From: Modestobacter italicus
Lineage (GTDB): Bacteria; Actinomycetota; Actinomycetes; Mycobacteriales; Geodermatophilaceae
Assembly (NCBI RefSeq): GCF_000306785.1
Contig: NC_017955.1
Span: 1,612,001 to 1,676,000 of the forward strand
DNA: 64,000 nt
Direction: 5' to 3'
Shown: positions 15,687-24,480 of the stretch, in pieces
Numbering within the stretch: the stretch's first letter is position 1
Layout: each line of letters begins with the position of its first letter
Translations under genes and position numbers: made by a program
Notes under the pieces: model-generated
Databases searched by the model: none
What the model was told of the DNA's origin: nothing
What the model saw: the letters and a program-made list of their open reading frames with translations, nothing else

Positions 15687-17048
15687 TCACGCCTGCGGGT
15701 CGGAAGGGGGGCTCCGATCCGGACGTGTCAGCGAGATCCGAGGGGCGGCGTCGAGGCCGGCCAGCACGTCGGCCACGCTCATCGGCGACCACGGGACGGT
15801 GGCCGGGGGCAGTGATCGGAGGGCGGGGCCGTAGCGGGCGAAGGCGGCGAAGTCTGCTGGGAAGGCGTCGGCGTCCACGCCGAGCAGGCGTCCGCGTCGC
15901 CGTGCGCGCTGGGCGAGGAGTTCCCACGATGGGGCATCGACCTGGCCGCGGGACGGGACGCCGTTGCTGAACAGGAGGATGTCGACGTCGTCGTAGGGTG
16001 CGCGGTCGAGGTAGTTCGCGAGGTCCTGCGCCGCCCGGCGCACCGGGAAGAACGTCCAGAACGGTACCGACGCGGTGGTGATCGTCCGCCAGGGGTCGTG
16101 GACGATGAAGGAACTCACCAGCAGCCGCTGCGCGGGCTCGCCGCGCTGCTGCAGCCAGGCGCGGAAGGTGTCAGCGACTCCGGCCGCGGGGGCCTGCGGG
16201 TGGTCGTAGCGCACGTCGACCACGGGGTGCCCGGTGCGGATCGCCCGGGTGTGGGCGTCGTCTCCGAGCGCGTCGGCGAACCCCCATTCGGCCTCCGCAG
16301 CGACGTCGTCGGTGGGCGGGGCGCCGGGTTCGGCCGCATAGTCCGCGGCGGTCATGCCGCCGTGCGCCCCGTACTGGAACACGTGCCGCGGTCCCAGGCG
16401 CGTCACAGGCCACGATGACCGGTCGCGCACGACGATGATGGGCGCGCCGGGCTCGAGCCGTTCGCCGAGGAGGCGCTCGTACGCCCGGGGCAGCGTGTGC
16501 CACTTGATGCGGAAGTACGCCATCTGGGAGGCGCTGAGCGCGTCCTGGTTCGGGTCGTGCATGTGGTGCAACTCGATGGTCGGATTGCGATCCAGCAGCG
16601 CCGGCGCGTGCCGGGCCCCGAACTCGAGCGCGGAGCCGACGTCCCGGGGGTCCACCCCGGGACGTCGCACCGGCACCAGCAAGGTCTGCGGTAGCCAGGG
16701 CACGCCGGCGGCGGCGGCGAGATGGGACAGCGCGCCGTTGGAGGAGCCGAGCAGCACCCCCGGATAGCGCCGGGCGGGGTAGTGGTCGGTGATCCAGGCG
16801 GCGACCCGCTCGAGGTCGATCCGGCCCAGATGCTCTGGGGGAACGCCCTCCCGGCCGCTCGCCTTCGCGTACACCCGACGGCGCAGGGGGAGGGGAAGGA
16901 GGGCGCCGGCGCGGACGAGGGGAACCTTGAGCCGGGACTGGCCCAGGTGCGGGAAGTCCTGTCCCTGGAGTGCTCGTGCCAGGGCGGTGAGCAGCGCGCT
17001 GGCCGAGTCGAAGGACGCGACGGCTTTCTCCGCCGGCAGGTCCCTCAC
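15687..17048 (-). CDS. Uncharacterised 453-residue protein
   Basis: Not recognised. The chain is soluble, without signal peptide or membrane helices. YPGVLLGSSNGALSHLAAAA resembles a nucleophile elbow (G-x-S-x-G-like, GSSNG), and a His-rich ELHHMHDPNQDA follows, so a remote alpha/beta-hydrolase relation is possible. Trp-rich segments lie near HDPWRT and FWTFFPV. GTG start at 17048. It is followed at 59 bases on the same strand's upstream side by a clear alpha/beta hydrolase gene, suggesting a two-gene unit. Confidence 0.7.
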   Translation of the reverse strand: MRDLPAEKAVASFDSASALLTALARALQGQDFPHLGQSRLKVPLVRAGALLPLPLRRRVYAKASGREGVPPEHLGRIDLERVAAWITDHYPARRYPGVLLGSSNGALSHLAAAAGVPWLPQTLLVPVRRPGVDPRDVGSALEFGARHAPALLDRNPTIELHHMHDPNQDALSASQMAYFRIKWHTLPRAYERLLGERLEPGAPIIVVRDRSSWPVTRLGPRHVFQYGAHGGMTAADYAAEPGAPPTDDVAAEAEWGFADALGDDAHTRAIRTGHPVVDVRYDHPQAPAAGVADTFRAWLQQRGEPAQRLLVSSFIVHDPWRTITTASVPFWTFFPVRRAAQDLANYLDRAPYDDVDILLFSNGVPSRGQVDAPSWELLAQRARRRGRLLGVDADAFPADFAAFARYGPALRSLPPATVPWSPMSVADVLAGLDAAPRISLTRPDRSPPSDPQA

Positions 17049-17106
17049 TTTCGACCCCCGTGCCCGGCAGGGGGGAGGCCGGCGCTGTCCCGTTGGGCGC
17101 TCGCGA

Positions 17107-17889
17107 TCATGGGAGCGCGGAGCCGGCTCGGTCGGCGAGCCGACGCAGCGGCTCGGACCACGCGGAGGGATCGAGCCAGACGAAGGCGTGCGCGCCGGTA
17201 ACGCTCACGTGGTCGCCGTCCGGTGCTCGCCGGGCGAGGTCGCGCACCCAGCTCTCGCGGCTGAGCCGGTCGTCCGCCGCCCGGATGGCGAGCATCGGCA
17301 TGGGCAGGCGCCCGACCTGATCCTCCAGATGATCGGCGAGGTGCACCCTGAGCAGGTGACCGATCCCGCCCGGCCCCGCACGCTTCCACTCCGGGATGTG
17401 GTTGGCCTCCAGACCCGGTGACGGCGCACGGGCGTCCAGGCGCCAGCGGAACAGCAACCTCGGGAGGGACCGCGCCATCGGGTCGATGGTCGGGCTCGCC
17501 AGGCCGACGGCGGCGACTCGCTGGGGGCACAGCACGCCGGTCCACGCCGCCACCTGGGTGCCGCTCGAGTGGCCCACGACCACGGCGCGGTCGAGTTCTG
17601 CAGCCTCCAGCCAGTGCGCGACCGTTCCTCCGTAGCCCCGGACATCGAGGTGGTGCGTCGGCTCGCCGCTGCCGGCGTATCCGGGCAGATCGAGCAGGTG
17701 CACCTCGGTCCACTCGCCGAGGGCGGCACAGGCCGGCAGCAGGTAGTCGGAGACAGCCATGCCCTGCACGACCACGACCGGCGGGACGTTCGGGCGCCGA
17801 TGGCCGAGCACCCGCGTGCGGACGCGGCCCTCGGGCAGGTCGGTGTACCGAAGCAGCATCTCGGCAGGCAGCGAGGGGGGAGTCGGCAC
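17107..17889 (-). CDS. Alpha/beta hydrolase
   Basis: 260 residues. Nucleophile Ser in VVVGHSSGTQVA, acid in AIRAADDRLS and catalytic His in VTGAHAFVWLDP form the triad; VVVQGMAVSDYL gives the oxyanion region. DLPGYAGSGEP matches the usual DLxGxGxS pattern of esterases and C-C hydrolases. No secretion signal. An in-frame ATG ten codons further in is an alternative start. Upstream partner of the uncharacterised gene at 15687; substrate unknown. Confidence 0.88.
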   Translation of the reverse strand: MPTPPSLPAEMLLRYTDLPEGRVRTRVLGHRRPNVPPVVVVQGMAVSDYLLPACAALGEWTEVHLLDLPGYAGSGEPTHHLDVRGYGGTVAHWLEAAELDRAVVVGHSSGTQVAAWTGVLCPQRVAAVGLASPTIDPMARSLPRLLFRWRLDARAPSPGLEANHIPEWKRAGPGGIGHLLRVHLADHLEDQVGRLPMPMLAIRAADDRLSRESWVRDLARRAPDGDHVSVTGAHAFVWLDPSAWSEPLRRLADRAGSALP

Positions 17890-17993
17890 GAGCCGCTCCT
17901 ACCCCGCGCTCACGGAGGCGTCGCCGTGGTGTGTCGCCGCGGGGATCGGCCGGTCCGTTCCGGTCCGGATCAGCGCGCCGGCGGGCAGCACGG

Positions 17994-18395
17994 TCACTCC
18001 GCCCGAGGCCGGCGCCGGGCGGTGGAGCCGTAAGTGGGACACAGGTCGACGGCGTCGCCGGTCTCGGCCAGGAGCCGCTCGGCTGCCCCGAGGAGCTCCA
18101 TCAGGTTCGGTTCGGTCGCCAGGGAGAACATCGACGCGCGGCCCTGCGGCCGGGACGTCACCAATCCGCAGTCGCGGAGGCAGGCGAGGTGCGCGGACAC
18201 GGTCGACTGGGCCAGGCCCAAGTGTGCCGTGAGGTCCACGACCCGGTGTTCGCCTGCGGCGAGGTGGCGCAGGATCGCCAGCCGAGCCGGATCGGAGAGG
18301 CTGTGGAACAGCGAGGCGGCCGGCGACAGAGCCCGCGCCTCGTTGACCGCGGGGCCGGTCTCGACCGACTCCTGGACCTGCACTCTCATCGTCAC
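17994..18395 (-). CDS. ArsR-family Cd/Pb sensor, CmtR-like
   Basis: 133 residues. LFHSLSDPARLAILRHLA begins the winged helix; VSAHLACLRDCGLV keeps both CmtR-type Cys and AVDLCPTYG the distal one. Nearly the same domain as the product at 11819. GTG at 18395 was chosen because a TATCAT -10 box ends seven bases before it; the upstream codons in frame would lie before the transcription start. It precedes the PaaK-like gene in space but is on the same strand downstream of it. Confidence 0.88.
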   Translation of the reverse strand: MTMRVQVQESVETGPAVNEARALSPAASLFHSLSDPARLAILRHLAAGEHRVVDLTAHLGLAQSTVSAHLACLRDCGLVTSRPQGRASMFSLATEPNLMELLGAAERLLAETGDAVDLCPTYGSTARRRPRAE

Positions 18396-18407
18396 GGGAC
18401 GATGATA
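18386..18407 (-). promoter_or_regulatory. Leaderless promoter and operator of the second CmtR-like gene
   Basis: On the minus strand TATCAT (18407-18402) ends seven bases before the GTG. TCATCG-N8-CGATGA with perfect six-base arms (18386-18405) overlaps both the -10 and the start codon, an ideal place for autorepression. Same dyad and spacing as at 11810, 20539 and 20723. Confidence 0.6.
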
Positions 18408-18446
18408 GGTCGCGCGCGCGGATCGCGGCAACGTGCGCCCGCCGCC

Positions 18447-19883
18447 TCAGCTCTCAGTGACCTCGGTCGACCGCAGCGGCTGGACCAGCCGGTACTTGCC
18501 GCCGCCCGTCGGCTGCGGTGGCGCCCCGTCGAGGTGCAGGGCGACGTCGAGTCCGTGCGCGCGCAGCAGTCTGTCGATCTCCGTTGCGAGGCTGCGCCAT
18601 ACCTGTTCGCGGTCGGCGCCGGCTGCCGGCCGGAGACGCACGCTGAGCGCGGTCGGAGCGGTCTGCGCGATCTGGGCCAGCTCGACGCCGGGGATCCGGT
18701 CGAGCAGGGCGGACAGGGTCAGCGGCGTGATGGTCACCGGTGAGCCGTGCGCATCCGGAAGGGTGAGGACGTCGGCCGCGCGGCCCTGTACCTGGATCGC
18801 CGGCAGCGGATTGCCGCACGCGCAGGGATCAGATCGGGTAAGCACGCTGTCGCCGAGGTCGTAGCGCAGGATCGGCTGCACCCGGTTGGCCAGGTTGGTC
18901 AGTAGCACCGTGTGGGACTGCCGCCCGGGCGGAACCGGCCGGTGATCGGCGTCGACCGGCTCGAGGATGGCCCAGTCGCTGTTGACGTGCAGCCAACCCT
19001 GTCGACAGCTGAAGCTGAGGAAGGGGCATTCGGTTGCGGCATACGAGTTGCCCACGGTCGCTCCGAACGCGTCGGCGATCCTCCGCCGTTCGTCGGGGGC
19101 GAGCCCCTCGGCGGAGAGGGTCACCAACACAGGATTGATGTGCAGCCGCCCGGCCTGCTGTTCGCTGGCCAGCAGAACGGCGGTGCTGGCGTAGGGCGCG
19201 AGCAGGGCCGGGCGGAAGGAGTTGAGCTCCGCGACGAGCTGGGTCAGAGGGGTCTGCACGGAAAACAGCCGCACCGTCCGGGCGCCGCGACGGGTGTTGC
19301 GCAGCCGGGCCGCTGCGGCGACCGAGGCGAAGTGCCCGCCGGTTGCGCTCACCATCGCCGTGCGGCCGCGGCCGGCGACGATGCGGAACACGTCCCGTGG
19401 CCGCAGCCAGCTCGCCAGCATGCGGCCGGCCATCGCGGTTGCCACCACCAAGGCCTGCTGATCGATGAGGAACATCCCGCGGATCCCCGTGGTGCCCGAG
19501 GTAGTCGCCACGGTGTTGGCGTTCAGAAAGGGCTGCCCGATCAGCGTGCTGTCGGCAACGAACGCCTCCACCGCCTGACGAGTTACCCGATGATCGGTGA
19601 CGATCTCGTCGAACCGCGCCATCAGTTCGCGCTTGGTCGTCACCGGCAGCAACGACGGGTCCTCGATGCGTTCCGGCAGCCCGGCGTACAGCTGCCGGTA
19701 GAAGGGCGACCGCGTGCGTGTGAACGCGATCAGATCGGCCAGCCGCGCGCGCTGGCGCTCGGCGACCGCAGCCGGCCCCGCGCGGTAGGTGCGCCTTGCG
19801 TCCAGCAGCGCGGGCAGGACGTGCGGGTCCGCCGACGTGTTCCTGGCTGCGGTGCGTCGCGGGGAGAGCGGGGGACGCATCAT
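18447..19883 (-). CDS. PaaK-like adenylate-forming enzyme
   Basis: 478 residues of the phenylacetate-CoA ligase branch of adenylate-forming enzymes. RSPFYRQLY near the start, the phosphate loop VATTSGTTGIRGMF, NSYAATECPFLSFSC and ILRYDLGDSV are visible; CACGNPLPAIQVQGRAADVL carries a Cys pair seen in PaaK relatives. ATG at 19883. The gene lies eight bases after the methyltransferase gene and is surely co-transcribed. The acyl substrate is unknown; a role in a small biosynthetic or resistance pathway is guesswork. Confidence 0.85.
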   Translation of the reverse strand: MMRPPLSPRRTAARNTSADPHVLPALLDARRTYRAGPAAVAERQRARLADLIAFTRTRSPFYRQLYAGLPERIEDPSLLPVTTKRELMARFDEIVTDHRVTRQAVEAFVADSTLIGQPFLNANTVATTSGTTGIRGMFLIDQQALVVATAMAGRMLASWLRPRDVFRIVAGRGRTAMVSATGGHFASVAAAARLRNTRRGARTVRLFSVQTPLTQLVAELNSFRPALLAPYASTAVLLASEQQAGRLHINPVLVTLSAEGLAPDERRRIADAFGATVGNSYAATECPFLSFSCRQGWLHVNSDWAILEPVDADHRPVPPGRQSHTVLLTNLANRVQPILRYDLGDSVLTRSDPCACGNPLPAIQVQGRAADVLTLPDAHGSPVTITPLTLSALLDRIPGVELAQIAQTAPTALSVRLRPAAGADREQVWRSLATEIDRLLRAHGLDVALHLDGAPPQPTGGGKYRLVQPLRSTEVTES

Positions 19884-19890
19884 TGCCGCC

Positions 19891-20541
19891 TCAGGCGACC
19901 CGGTCGGCCACGCCGAGGACATAGTGGCCACGTATCCGGGTCCGCCATCGTCGGCCGACGGCAAGGCCCTGCCGCTCGAGCTCGGCGACGAACTCGGCAG
20001 CGGTAAATCGGTTCTGCGTGGGGTGGTCGAAGAGCCATCGGTACCCGCGGGTGGCCAGCGCGTCGGCGGTGACCTCGTCGAAGTAGAAGCGGCCTCCAAG
20101 GCGCAGCACTCGCGCGACGTCGCGGACTGCCGCCTGCCAGTCCTCGACGTGGTGCAGGATCCCGAAGTCGAACACCGCGTCGTAGCTGCCGTCGGCTGCG
20201 TCGAGCGTGCGTCGCAAGTCGGTGACATCCCCGGTGGCGAGCCGGACTCGCTTGCTGTGCCGGGCCAGCCGGCGCCGCGCCCGGTCGACCATCTCGGGAT
20301 CGAGGTCGACTGCGTCAACGCGGTCGGCACCGAACCGCTCGAGGATGAGCTCGGTGCCGTAGCCCGCGCCGCAGCCCAGCTCGAGTGCTCGCGCCTCGGG
20401 TGCCAGCTGCCCGCCCAGCCGGAGGAGTGCCGGGGTCTCGTACCACCGCTGCAGCGCCCGCCGGGCGCCGCTGTTCACCAGGATCGTCTCCACGCGGTTC
20501 ATGAGCATGCGGATCACTCCATCGCCTGGGCTCATCGGCAT
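19891..20541 (-). CDS. Class I SAM-dependent methyltransferase
   Basis: 216 residues. Motif I ALELGCGAGYGTE, acidic VDAVDLDPEMV, VRLATGDVTDLR and DAVFDFGILHHVEDW are a complete Rossmann methyltransferase core. C-terminal GRRWRTRIRGHYVLGVA closes the fold. ATG at 20541; in-frame ATGs also lie at codons 3 and 12. A CATCG-N8-CGATG dyad covers the start, suggesting control by the CmtR-like regulators. Partner of the PaaK-like gene; substrate unknown. Confidence 0.87.
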   Translation of the reverse strand: MPMSPGDGVIRMLMNRVETILVNSGARRALQRWYETPALLRLGGQLAPEARALELGCGAGYGTELILERFGADRVDAVDLDPEMVDRARRRLARHSKRVRLATGDVTDLRRTLDAADGSYDAVFDFGILHHVEDWQAAVRDVARVLRLGGRFYFDEVTADALATRGYRWLFDHPTQNRFTAAEFVAELERQGLAVGRRWRTRIRGHYVLGVADRVA

Positions 20542-20556
20542 CGTCTACGATCGATG
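20539..20556 (-). promoter_or_regulatory. CATCG-N8-CGATG dyad over methyltransferase start
   Basis: Core arms CATCG and CGATG, spacer of eight bases, overlapping the ATG at 20541. Same form as the dyads at the two CmtR-like genes and upstream of cadD. Function as operator is inferred from recurrence and position. Confidence 0.5.
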
Positions 20557-20718
20557 AATAGCAGCAGCGACGGTGCATGTCCAGCAGAGCGACAGCCTGG
20601 CCCACTCGCCGCCGCCCACCTCAACTGCAAGTAGCCATCCCGGTCACGGCTCTAGCGAGGATGTCGCAGGGCACACACACGATCGGCAGTCGTCCGCGCC
20701 CAATAGCGTCTGGAGGTG

Positions 20719-20744
20719 CTAGCATCGCCAAGAAACGATGCTAG
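20719..20744 (+). promoter_or_regulatory. Perfect inverted repeat upstream of cadD, likely operator
   Basis: CTAGCATCG and its exact complement CGATGCTAG with an eight-base spacer, 77 bases before the cadD ATG. Its core is the CATCG-N8-CGATG form found at three other sites in the island. The best-conserved copy, so probably the highest-affinity site. Confidence 0.65.
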
Positions 20745-20820
20745 GGCATTGTGGCGTAGACGGGATGACACCCAGCGCTCAGCCGGCCGTCCGATGCCGG
20801 TACTCGACCAGAAGGCAGTC

Positions 20821-21426
20821 ATGGAGATCCTCACCTGGACCCTGCAGGCCATCGGCCTGTTCATGGTCACCAACATCGACGACATCATCGTGCTGTCGCT
20901 GTTCTACGCGCGGGGCGCCGGCCAGCGGGGCACCACCACCAAGATCCTCGCCGGCCAATACATCGGTTTCGGCGCCATCCTGGCCGCGGCGGTGCTCGTT
21001 GCCCTGGGCGCGCGCAGCTTCCTGCCCGAGGAGGCGATTCCGTACTTCGGGCTCATCCCGCTGGTCCTCGGCCTGCTCGCGGCCTGGCGGGTCTGGCGCA
21101 GCGATGACGACGACGATGACGACGAGGGCAAGGTCAGCGGCAAGTCGCTCAGCGTGCTCACCATCGCCGCGGTCACCTTCGCCAACGGGGGAGACAACAT
21201 CGGCGTGTACGTGCCGGTCTTCGCCACCGTCGGCACGGCAGGCATCATCGCCTACTCGATCGTGTTCCTCGCCCTGGTGGCCGTGTTGGTCGCCGCGGCG
21301 CGCTTCGTCGCCACGCGCAAGCCGATCGCCGAGGTGCTGGAGCGCTGGGAGCACATCCTGTTCCCGATCGTCCTCATCGGCCTGGGCATTGCCATCCTCG
21401 TCGAGGGCGGCGCGTTCGGCCTCTAG
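20821..21426 (+). CDS. cadD: Cadmium resistance transporter, CadD family
   Basis: 201-residue membrane protein with five or six helices. VTNIDDIIVLSLFY near the start and TFANGGDNIGVYVPVF in the middle are the paired Asn/Asp motifs of CadD/LysE-superfamily exporters; a run of seven Asp sits in the cytoplasmic loop. ATG at 20821 with AGAAGG upstream; codons further up in the frame cross the operator and are rejected. The flavoprotein gene follows after 58 bases. Length matches known CadD. Confidence 0.92.
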   Translation: MEILTWTLQAIGLFMVTNIDDIIVLSLFYARGAGQRGTTTKILAGQYIGFGAILAAAVLVALGARSFLPEEAIPYFGLIPLVLGLLAAWRVWRSDDDDDDDEGKVSGKSLSVLTIAAVTFANGGDNIGVYVPVFATVGTAGIIAYSIVFLALVAVLVAAARFVATRKPIAEVLERWEHILFPIVLIGLGIAILVEGGAFGL

Positions 21427-21484
21427 GCCTCGTCGACCTCGACGGCCGGGAAGACTGCTCATCGACGTGCACTGGAGGGGAACT

Positions 21485-22852
21485 GTGGACTACGACCTCG
21501 TCGTCCTCGGCGGAGGTAGCGCCGGATATGCTGCAGCGTTGCGCGGCGCGCAGCTCGGCATGACGGTCGCCCTGATCGAGGGCGACAAGCTGGGCGGCAC
21601 CTGCCTTCACCGCGGATGCATCCCGACCAAGGCGTTGCTGCACTCGGCGGAGGTGGCCGACACCATCCGGGAGAGCGGCACGTTCGGCGTGCTCAGCACC
21701 TTCGGCAGCATCGACATGGCCGCCGTGCATGCGTTCAAGGACTCCGTCGTCGGCCGCCTGCACAAGGGGCTGCAGGGCCTCGTGTCGTCTCGCAAGGTCG
21801 ACCTGATCGGCGGCTGGGGACGGCTCGTCGCCCCGGACACCGTCGAGGTCGACGGCACTCAGTACCGGGGGGCCAACGTCGTGCTGGCCTCCGGGTCCTA
21901 TCCGAGGTCGCTGCCGGGCCTGGAGATCGGCGGGCGCATCATCACCTCTGAGCAGGCGCTCGAACTGGACCGCGTGCCCGCCAGCGTGATCGTCCTCGGC
22001 GGCGGCGTGATTGGCGTCGAGTTCGCCTCGGTCTGGAAGTCGCTGGGCGCCGACGTGACCATCGTCGAGGGCTTGCCCCGCCTGGTGCCCAGTGAGGACG
22101 AGGCCCTGTCCAAGGGCCTGGAACGCGCGTTCCGCAAGCGGAAGATCGCCTTCCACACCAGCACGATGTTCGCTGGCGCGACCCAGTCCGACAAGGGCGT
22201 TGTGGTCACCACCCAGGACGGGAAGACCCTCGAGGCGGATCTGCTGCTGGTGGCCATCGGTCGCGGGCCGGCCACCGCCGACCTGGGCTACGCGGAGAAC
22301 GGCATCCCGATGGACCGCGGCTTCGTCCTCACCGACGAGCGGCTGCACACCGGCGTCGACAACGTGTACGCCATCGGCGACATCGTGCCCGGCCTGCAGT
22401 TGGCGCACCGCGGCTTCCAGCACGGCATCTTTGTCGCCGAACAGATCGCCGGCCAGAATCCGGCACCGATCATCGAGTCCGGCATCCTACGCGTCACCTA
22501 CTGCGAGCCCCAGATCGGATCGGTGGGACTCACCGAGGCGCAGGCCCGGGAGCAGTACGGCGCCGACCGCGTCGAGATCACCGAGTACAACCTGGCCGGC
22601 AACGCGAAGAGTCAGATGCTGCAGACCGCCGGCTTCATCAAATTGGTGCGGGAGACGGACGGCCCCATCGTCGGTGTCCACATGCTCGGCGCTCGGGTCG
22701 GCGAGCTCATCGGCGAGGGCCAGATGATGGTCAACTGGGAGGCCTATCCCGACGACGTCGCCCGCCTCGTGCACGCCCACCCCACGCAGAACGACGCCAT
22801 CGGTGAAGCCGCCTTGGCTCTCGCAGGCAAGCCCTTGCATGCGCACGACTGA
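21485..22852 (+). CDS. Dihydrolipoamide dehydrogenase-like flavoprotein
   Basis: 455 residues of the pyridine nucleotide-disulfide oxidoreductase family. FAD motif VVLGGGSAGYAAALRG, redox disulfide GGTCLHRGCIPTKALLHS, NAD motif VIVLGGGVIGVEFAS, second FAD motif NVYAIGDIVPG and the C-terminal active-site His in HAHPTQNDAIGEA. GTG start with GGAGGGG upstream. All lipoamide dehydrogenase hallmarks are present and no mercuric-reductase C-terminal Cys pair, so it is Lpd-like. Placement after cadD suggests a redox role under metal stress. Confidence 0.92.
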   Translation: MDYDLVVLGGGSAGYAAALRGAQLGMTVALIEGDKLGGTCLHRGCIPTKALLHSAEVADTIRESGTFGVLSTFGSIDMAAVHAFKDSVVGRLHKGLQGLVSSRKVDLIGGWGRLVAPDTVEVDGTQYRGANVVLASGSYPRSLPGLEIGGRIITSEQALELDRVPASVIVLGGGVIGVEFASVWKSLGADVTIVEGLPRLVPSEDEALSKGLERAFRKRKIAFHTSTMFAGATQSDKGVVVTTQDGKTLEADLLLVAIGRGPATADLGYAENGIPMDRGFVLTDERLHTGVDNVYAIGDIVPGLQLAHRGFQHGIFVAEQIAGQNPAPIIESGILRVTYCEPQIGSVGLTEAQAREQYGADRVEITEYNLAGNAKSQMLQTAGFIKLVRETDGPIVGVHMLGARVGELIGEGQMMVNWEAYPDDVARLVHAHPTQNDAIGEAALALAGKPLHAHD

Positions 22853-22910
22853 CGGCGCGCCCTCAGCGCCTTACGTGATGCGGGCCCGCGCGTGGCAACC
22901 CGGCGGTCAC

Positions 22911-23072
22911 TCAATAGCGGAACTTTGCGACCGAACTGTGGAGTGAGGTCGCCATGCGGGCGACCTCGTCGATGGCGCTCTGCGCCTCGGTCATCGCGCG
23001 GGTCGTGGATGTGGTGGCCGTCGCGACGGCGTTGATGTTCTCCGCAATCTGGCTCGCCGAGAGCGCCGCCTT
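22911..23072 (-). pseudogene. C-terminal remnant of a methyl-accepting chemotaxis protein
   Basis: Read on the minus strand, about 50 codons end at the TGA at 22911: SASQIAENINAVATATTS, then TRAMTEAQSAIDEVARM and HSSVAKFRY. This is the distal helix and tail of an MCP signalling domain. Upstream codons do not continue the MCP sequence, though a VTDIAD stretch nearby in the same direction may be a second scrap. No start codon or receptor domain remains. Confidence 0.6.
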
Positions 23073-23176
23073 GGGCCGCTGTCCGCGATGTCAGTCACCC
23101 GTGCGGGCGGCGAATTGTTCCCGCGGCGGCCGTTAGATCATCGGACCGCCGATCAGCTGGAGCAGTCGCGGCCGGG

Positions 23177-24025
23177 TCAGCGGGCGGGCGAGGCAGCACT
23201 GGACGGCGTCACGGGAGGTGCTGCCGCGGTCCGCTGCGGGCGGAGGAAGAGGATGAGGACCGGCACGATGTAGATCGACCAAGCGATCGCCTGCAGCCAG
23301 CTGGTGGTCGGGGTGAAGTTGAGGGTGCCCCGGAGCAGGGTGCCGTACCAGCTGTCCGGCGGCACCGTGGTGGAGACGTCGAACGCCAGGGTGTTCTGTC
23401 CCGGCAGGAGGCCAGCTTCCTGCAAGTCGTACACGCCATAGGACAGCACGCCGGCCGCAACGACGACGAGCAGGGACCCGGTCCAGCGGAAGAACGTGGC
23501 GAGGTTGATCCGCAGCGCGCCCTTGTAGAACAGGTAGCCCAGCAGCAGGGCGGTGAGCAGACCGAGCGCTGCGCCGATCACAGGCTGGGTGTTCTGGCCG
23601 GTGGCCTGGACCGTCGACCAAATGAAAAGGGCCGTCTCCAGGCCCTCGCGGCCGACCGCGAGGAATGCGGTCACAACCAACGACCCTGTGCCCATTGCCA
23701 GCGCGGCCTGCATCCGGCCATGCAGTTCCGCGGACAGCGACCGGGCGGTGCGCCGCATCCAGAACACCATCCAGGTGACGAAGCCGACGGCGACGATCGA
23801 GAGGATGCCGCCGAAGGCCTCCTGCGCCTGGAAGCTGAGAACGCTGGAGGTGAAGGTCAGCAGGGCGCCGAATGCCAAGCTCAACAGCACGGCCGCGAGA
23901 ACGCCGGTCCACACGGGAGCGAGTCGATCTCGGCGCCCGGCCTTGACCAGATAGGCCACGAGGATGCTCACCACCAGCGCGGCCTCAAGGCCCTCACGCA
24001 GACCGATCAGGTAGTTGGCGAACAC
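23177..24025 (-). CDS. efeU: FTR1-family iron permease (EfeU-like)
   Basis: 282-residue membrane protein with seven helices. The two REGLE motifs, LIGLREGLEAALVV and AVGREGLETALFIW, are the iron-binding signatures of FTR1/EfeU. GTG start at 24025. A DtxR/IdeR-like box lies 25 bases upstream. The usual partners EfeO and EfeB are not adjacent, so the permease is an orphan here. Confidence 0.93.
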   Translation of the reverse strand: MFANYLIGLREGLEAALVVSILVAYLVKAGRRDRLAPVWTGVLAAVLLSLAFGALLTFTSSVLSFQAQEAFGGILSIVAVGFVTWMVFWMRRTARSLSAELHGRMQAALAMGTGSLVVTAFLAVGREGLETALFIWSTVQATGQNTQPVIGAALGLLTALLLGYLFYKGALRINLATFFRWTGSLLVVVAAGVLSYGVYDLQEAGLLPGQNTLAFDVSTTVPPDSWYGTLLRGTLNFTPTTSWLQAIAWSIYIVPVLILFLRPQRTAAAPPVTPSSAASPAR

Positions 24026-24049
24026 GGGGGCTCCCTAGGTCGAGGCATA

Positions 24050-24068
24050 TGAAGCTAGCCTTACCTCA
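24050..24068 (-). promoter_or_regulatory. DtxR/IdeR-type iron box
   Basis: TGAGGTAAGGCTAGCTTCA on the minus strand matches 14 of 19 positions of the IdeR consensus by eye. It sits 25 bases before the efeU GTG, where a bound repressor would block transcription when iron is plentiful. Confidence 0.7.
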
Positions 24069-24480
24069 CCACGTCGCCAACGCGGGGTTCGCCAGCGGCC
24101 CTTCGACACAGGCGTTGCCTCTGACTCCGTCGGGCGGTGTGGGAGGGCGCCCGGGAGAGGGCCAACTCAGCACGCTTGAGCTCCTCACCCGTTACGGTCC
24201 CTCTCGCGCCAACCTCACCCCTGCGGCCCAACCGGCGATCTGCCGCTCGAGCTCGCTGTCATTTCGGCCCTCTGGCTGCGCCCGCCCTTCCCAACTGCAC
24301 CGGCGACTCCGGACGGCTGGAACCTGACGGTCAGCGCCATGGTCGTCGTAACTAGTCAGCTCGTGTTCATGGGCGGCGGACGAGCCTGGCGCAGTACCCC
24401 GCCGCGACTGGCACTGCCTGGCCTAGATATGTCAACCGCGAACAGCGCTCGAGGGCGTGTGACAAGACAGGCTCCCGGTG
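24069..24480. other. 412-base region without a gene
   Basis: Between the iron box and the LuxR remnant. Open frames are short and featureless, and base composition is a little lower in GC than the flanks. Nothing recognised. Confidence 0.4.

Noticed and set aside
21485..22852. Mercuric reductase
   Set aside because: The redox CxxxxC and the His active site are present, but there is no C-terminal Cys pair and no HMA domain; Lpd-like is the better call.
23140..23912. Second minus-strand frame over efeU
   Set aside because: Frame-shifted shadow; the REGLE motifs lie in the other frame.
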